This document shows positions 22,646-24,700 of a DNA stretch of 24,700 nt, in pieces. This DNA comes from JBHIET01 sp046760785 (GTDB lineage: Bacteria; Chloroflexota; Anaerolineae; B4-G1). The notes under the pieces were generated by a model that made no database searches, had not been told where the DNA came from, and saw nothing but the letters and a program-made list of their open reading frames with translations. The stretch covers positions 1 to 24,700 of the forward strand of contig JBHIET010000049.1 in NCBI GenBank assembly GCA_046760785.1, in the 5' to 3' direction. The position numbers and the translations under genes are program-made. Position 1 is the stretch's first letter. Every line of letters begins with the position of its first letter.

Positions 22646-23773
22646 TCAAGCAGGCCCCAGCGCCCGCACCAGCAGCCCCGTCAAATCCTCCAGGGTCACG
22701 TTGATCTCATCCCCCGTGTCTCGCAGCGCGCAGGTGAGGTGGATGCGGCACTTGGGACAGGCGGTGATCATCCGCGCCGCGCCGGTATTCTGGGCCTGGC
22801 GCAGCCGGGTGATCTGAATCCCCTTGGCGCACTGCCCGCAGTTGACCCAACCGGTGGAGCCGCAGCAGAGGGATTGGGCGCGGTTCTTGTGCATTTCTAC
22901 CAACTCGGCGCCGGTGGCTTTGATTAGCGTCCGCGGCTCCTCATAGATACCCTGGTAGCGCCCCAACCGGCACGGGTCGTGGTAGGTGACGGTCTCGGTC
23001 AAGGCTCCCAGCTCAAGCTCGTTCAGGTGCCCGGCCAGCAGTTCGGTGAGGTGGACTGTCTCGAAAGGCAACGGCCCGACATAGCGGGGATAGTTGCTGC
23101 GGAAACTGTTGTAACATTCCGGGCAAGCAAAGATCACCCGCTTGGCCCCGCTCGCGGCGATGATACGCACGTTGAGTTCGGCCAGCTTGCGGAAGCCCTC
23201 CTCGTCACCGTTGAGCAGCAGGTCGGCCCCGCAGCAGCGCTCGTCGTCGCTGACCGTCGGCGTGATGCCCAGTTTGTTCAGCAACCGCACCGTGTTGCGG
23301 GCCGCGTCGGTGGAGACGACGCCCAAATCGGCAAAGATGACGTCGAAATAGGGCAGGCAGCCGACGAAATAGAAATCGCCTCCCTGGGTCGCCGTTCGTA
23401 AATCGTCTGTCAGCCAACCGGTGCGGTTCTGCTTCACCGGCGCGGTCATGATCCCCATCAGTTGCTGCATCACCGCGTTGTGGGCGTAGGTACCTTCCTT
23501 GTTCGCCTTACGCGCCTCGACGCGGGCGGCGACGACGAAGGCCGGATAGTCCACATCCGATGGGCAGCGGGTGGTGCACATGCGGCAGGTCAGGCACGAC
23601 CAGAGGTGACGGTTGTCCATCAAATCCTGCGGGCGGCCGGCCAGCACCCGCTCGATGGTGGAGCGCGGCGAATAGGTCACGTTCACCCGCGAGACGGGGC
23701 AACTGCCGGTGCATTTGCCGCAGTCGAGGCAGTAGGTGGCTCTGGCGCGGTGGAGGATTTCTTCAAAGCTCAT
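22646..23773 (-). CDS. HdrC-HdrB fusion (HdrD/GlpC-like Fe-S protein)
   Basis: A 375-residue protein joining an HdrC-type ferredoxin module to an HdrB-type module, as in HdrD. Residues 15-26 (CLDCGKCTGSCP) and 60-71 (CLTCRMCTTRCP) bind two [4Fe-4S] clusters. CCG domain 1: Cys139, CysCys180-181, Cys217 and Cys220. CCG domain 2: Cys268 (DPCRLGRYQG), CysCys303-304 (SLCCGSTG), Cys339 and Cys342. All ligands are present. The ATG at 23773 has AGGA 7 nt upstream. No membrane partner (HdrE or cytochrome b) is visible. It is probably a thiol/disulfide or quinone-side partner working with the HdrABC complex or as an alternative catalytic subunit. Confidence 0.92.
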   Translation of the reverse strand: MSFEEILHRARATYCLDCGKCTGSCPVSRVNVTYSPRSTIERVLAGRPQDLMDNRHLWSCLTCRMCTTRCPSDVDYPAFVVAARVEARKANKEGTYAHNAVMQQLMGIMTAPVKQNRTGWLTDDLRTATQGGDFYFVGCLPYFDVIFADLGVVSTDAARNTVRLLNKLGITPTVSDDERCCGADLLLNGDEEGFRKLAELNVRIIAASGAKRVIFACPECYNSFRSNYPRYVGPLPFETVHLTELLAGHLNELELGALTETVTYHDPCRLGRYQGIYEEPRTLIKATGAELVEMHKNRAQSLCCGSTGWVNCGQCAKGIQITRLRQAQNTGAARMITACPKCRIHLTCALRDTGDEINVTLEDLTGLLVRALGPA

Positions 23774-23794
23774 AGACGATTCCTGTTGACAGGG

Positions 23795-23822
23795 TGAATA
23801 TCCTGTGGTAAAATTCAATCAA
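23795..23822 (-). promoter_or_regulatory. Promoter candidate for the hdrC-hdrB fusion gene
   Basis: Minus strand TTGATT (23817-23822), a 16-bp spacer and TATTCA (23795-23800), leaving a ~20-nt leader before the ATG. Confidence 0.35.
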
Positions 23823-23914
23823 ATCGGGGGGCCTGGTGATCCCTATCCTTGACCGGACGGTGTAGCCAGGCTGCGAGCGTCCTGATACAGACGCCCTCCC
23901 GGTTTCTTTTTTGT

Positions 23915-24106
23915 TCAGCACAAATTCAACAACTCCCCGGCAGTTATTCTCTTTCCAGGTTCGCGCGCTTTCCTGAATGTCACCAGGGCCATTTTATGAG
24001 CCTGCGATTTCTTCCCCACATATCCTTCGTACTCGACATCAATTATCACTGTCGCGATGTCATCGAGGTGACCTTCCAGAAGCAAGAATAGAGCAGCGGC
24101 AAACAT
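23915..24106 (-). pseudogene. Unrecognised gene remnant
   Basis: A 63-codon frame whose body looks protein-like (ATVIIDVEYEGYVGKKSQAH and KARE...KRITAGELLNL) but whose start codon lies inside the terminator-like hairpin at 24095-24116. I do not recognise a family. It appears to be the C-terminal end of a gene whose 5' part has been lost. The rest of the 23774-24142 gap shows only the promoter and the hairpin. Confidence 0.3.
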
Positions 24107-24116
24107 ACTTGCCGCT
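24095..24116 (-). terminator. Hairpin downstream of the mvhD-like gene
   Basis: A perfect 8-bp stem AGCGGCAA/TTGCCGCT with a 6-nt loop, 26 bp past the stop of the mvhD-like gene. On the minus strand it is followed by TATTCTTGCTTC, which is only moderately T-rich. Confidence 0.45.
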
Positions 24117-24142
24117 CTGGTCCACCTCTACGCGCATGCTTG

Positions 24143-24556
24143 TCACGCCGTGCCCAGCGGACTTGGCCCCAAAGCCTGAATCTGCTCGGTGAACTCGGTC
24201 ATGATGCGGGCGAAGCGGGCACCCTCGGCGGCCGAGATCCACTCCAGCCGCAGCCGCTCGCTCTCGATGCCCAGCAGCTTCAACAGCCGCCCAGTTTTAT
24301 CCACCGTGGCAACGGCGTTCTCGTTTCCAGAGATGTAGTGACAGTCGCCGGGATGGCAGCCGGTGATGAGCACCCCATCGGCCCCCAGGCGGAACGATTC
24401 AAGGATGAAGCCGGGCTGCACGCGCCCGGAACACATCACCCGGATGACCCGCGTCGTGGGGGGGTACTGCATGCGGCTGACGCCGGCCAAATCCGCCCCG
24501 GCGTAGGAACACCAGTTACAGGCGAAGACGACAATGCGTGGCTGGAATTCGGTCAT
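24143..24556 (-). CDS. mvhD: Stand-alone MvhD/FlpD-like [2Fe-2S] protein
   Basis: A 137-residue protein of the MvhD family, which hands electrons from a hydrogenase or formate dehydrogenase to HdrA. FACNWCSYAGADLAG (11-25) gives Cys13 and Cys16, with further Cys at 42, 67 and 72 (MCSGRV; GCHPGDCHY). It is clearly related to the MvhD domain fused to HdrA in this window (shared FACNWCSYAGAD, MCSGRV and SAAEG), though LEWISAAEG here replaces LDWCSAAEG. The ATG at 24556 is used; there is no strong Shine-Dalgarno. The donor enzyme may lie beyond the right edge. Positions 24557-24700 show nothing I can support. Confidence 0.92.
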   Translation of the reverse strand: MTEFQPRIVVFACNWCSYAGADLAGVSRMQYPPTTRVIRVMCSGRVQPGFILESFRLGADGVLITGCHPGDCHYISGNENAVATVDKTGRLLKLLGIESERLRLEWISAAEGARFARIMTEFTEQIQALGPSPLGTA

Positions 24557-24700
24557 AGTTGACGGCAAAGCTGATCCGCTGCGCCGAATTTGCAAAGATG
24601 CCTCATTGGGCGAGACCACCGACAAATGCAAAAGCAATGCTGTTTTCGCGCGGTAGAGTAGGCGGCCAGCGAGTTACCCAAACGGGCACTTTTCCAACCG

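Overview
This window most resembles an uncultured anaerobic Chloroflexota (Anaerolineae-like) bacterium. The grounds are GC-rich coding, frequent GTG/TTG starts, a cytosolic-phosphatase-like/TM/beta-propeller protein beside a LytR-CpsA-Psr protein, an Hdr-type electron-transfer locus and many dispersed palindromic repeats. This is a judgement from protein resemblance, not a database search. Nearly everything is on the minus strand; only the short block at about 7.0-8.35 kb is on the plus strand.

Layout. 0.1-1.7 kb: RidA, an ABC-2 type permease and the stub of a second permease. 1.7-4.0 kb: a damaged zone holding a small unknown protein, two copies of a palindromic repeat, a winged-helix protein fused to a truncated pRiA4b-ORF3 domain, an hsdM gene lacking its catalytic middle, and a creatininase-family gene cut off at its 3' end. 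4.0-6.5 kb: a penicillin-acylase-family lipoprotein. 6.5-7.45 kb: divergent promoters, a methyltransferase stub and a small membrane ORF. 7.5-8.35 kb: a coiled-coil J-domain protein. 8.4-12.0 kb: an LCP protein and a PP2C-like/TM/beta-propeller protein. 12.0-13.3 kb: hairpin-rich DNA and an HNH endonuclease gene interrupted by a MITE. 13.3-16.2 kb: a four-gene 2-oxoacid:ferredoxin oxidoreductase operon (ferredoxin-alpha-beta-gamma). 16.2-24.6 kb: a heterodisulfide-reductase-like locus (hdrA-mvhD fusion, hdrB, hdrC, hdrC-hdrB fusion, separate mvhD), interrupted by a HAD phosphatase, a GxxExxY gene in a cluster of CACAGAG repeats, a second MITE copy and a broken ROK sugar-kinase gene.

How the genes work together. 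The Hdr proteins would form one or two soluble, FAD- and Fe-S-based electron-transfer (possibly bifurcating) complexes. The Kor operon would reduce ferredoxin from a 2-oxoacid, which is a natural partner. The standout observation is that hdrA is one continuous reading frame broken only by a single in-frame UGA at codon 199. That codon sits at a conserved Cys position of HdrA and is followed, 27 nt later, by the GGUC tetraloop of a 7-bp hairpin that looks like a bacterial SECIS element. HdrA is therefore probably a selenoprotein. The second theme is mobile small DNA: a MITE with 14-bp terminal inverted repeats and a 5-bp CTTAG target duplication (its excision in silico restores the HNH gene), plus at least four other repeat families, several lying at the edges of truncated genes.
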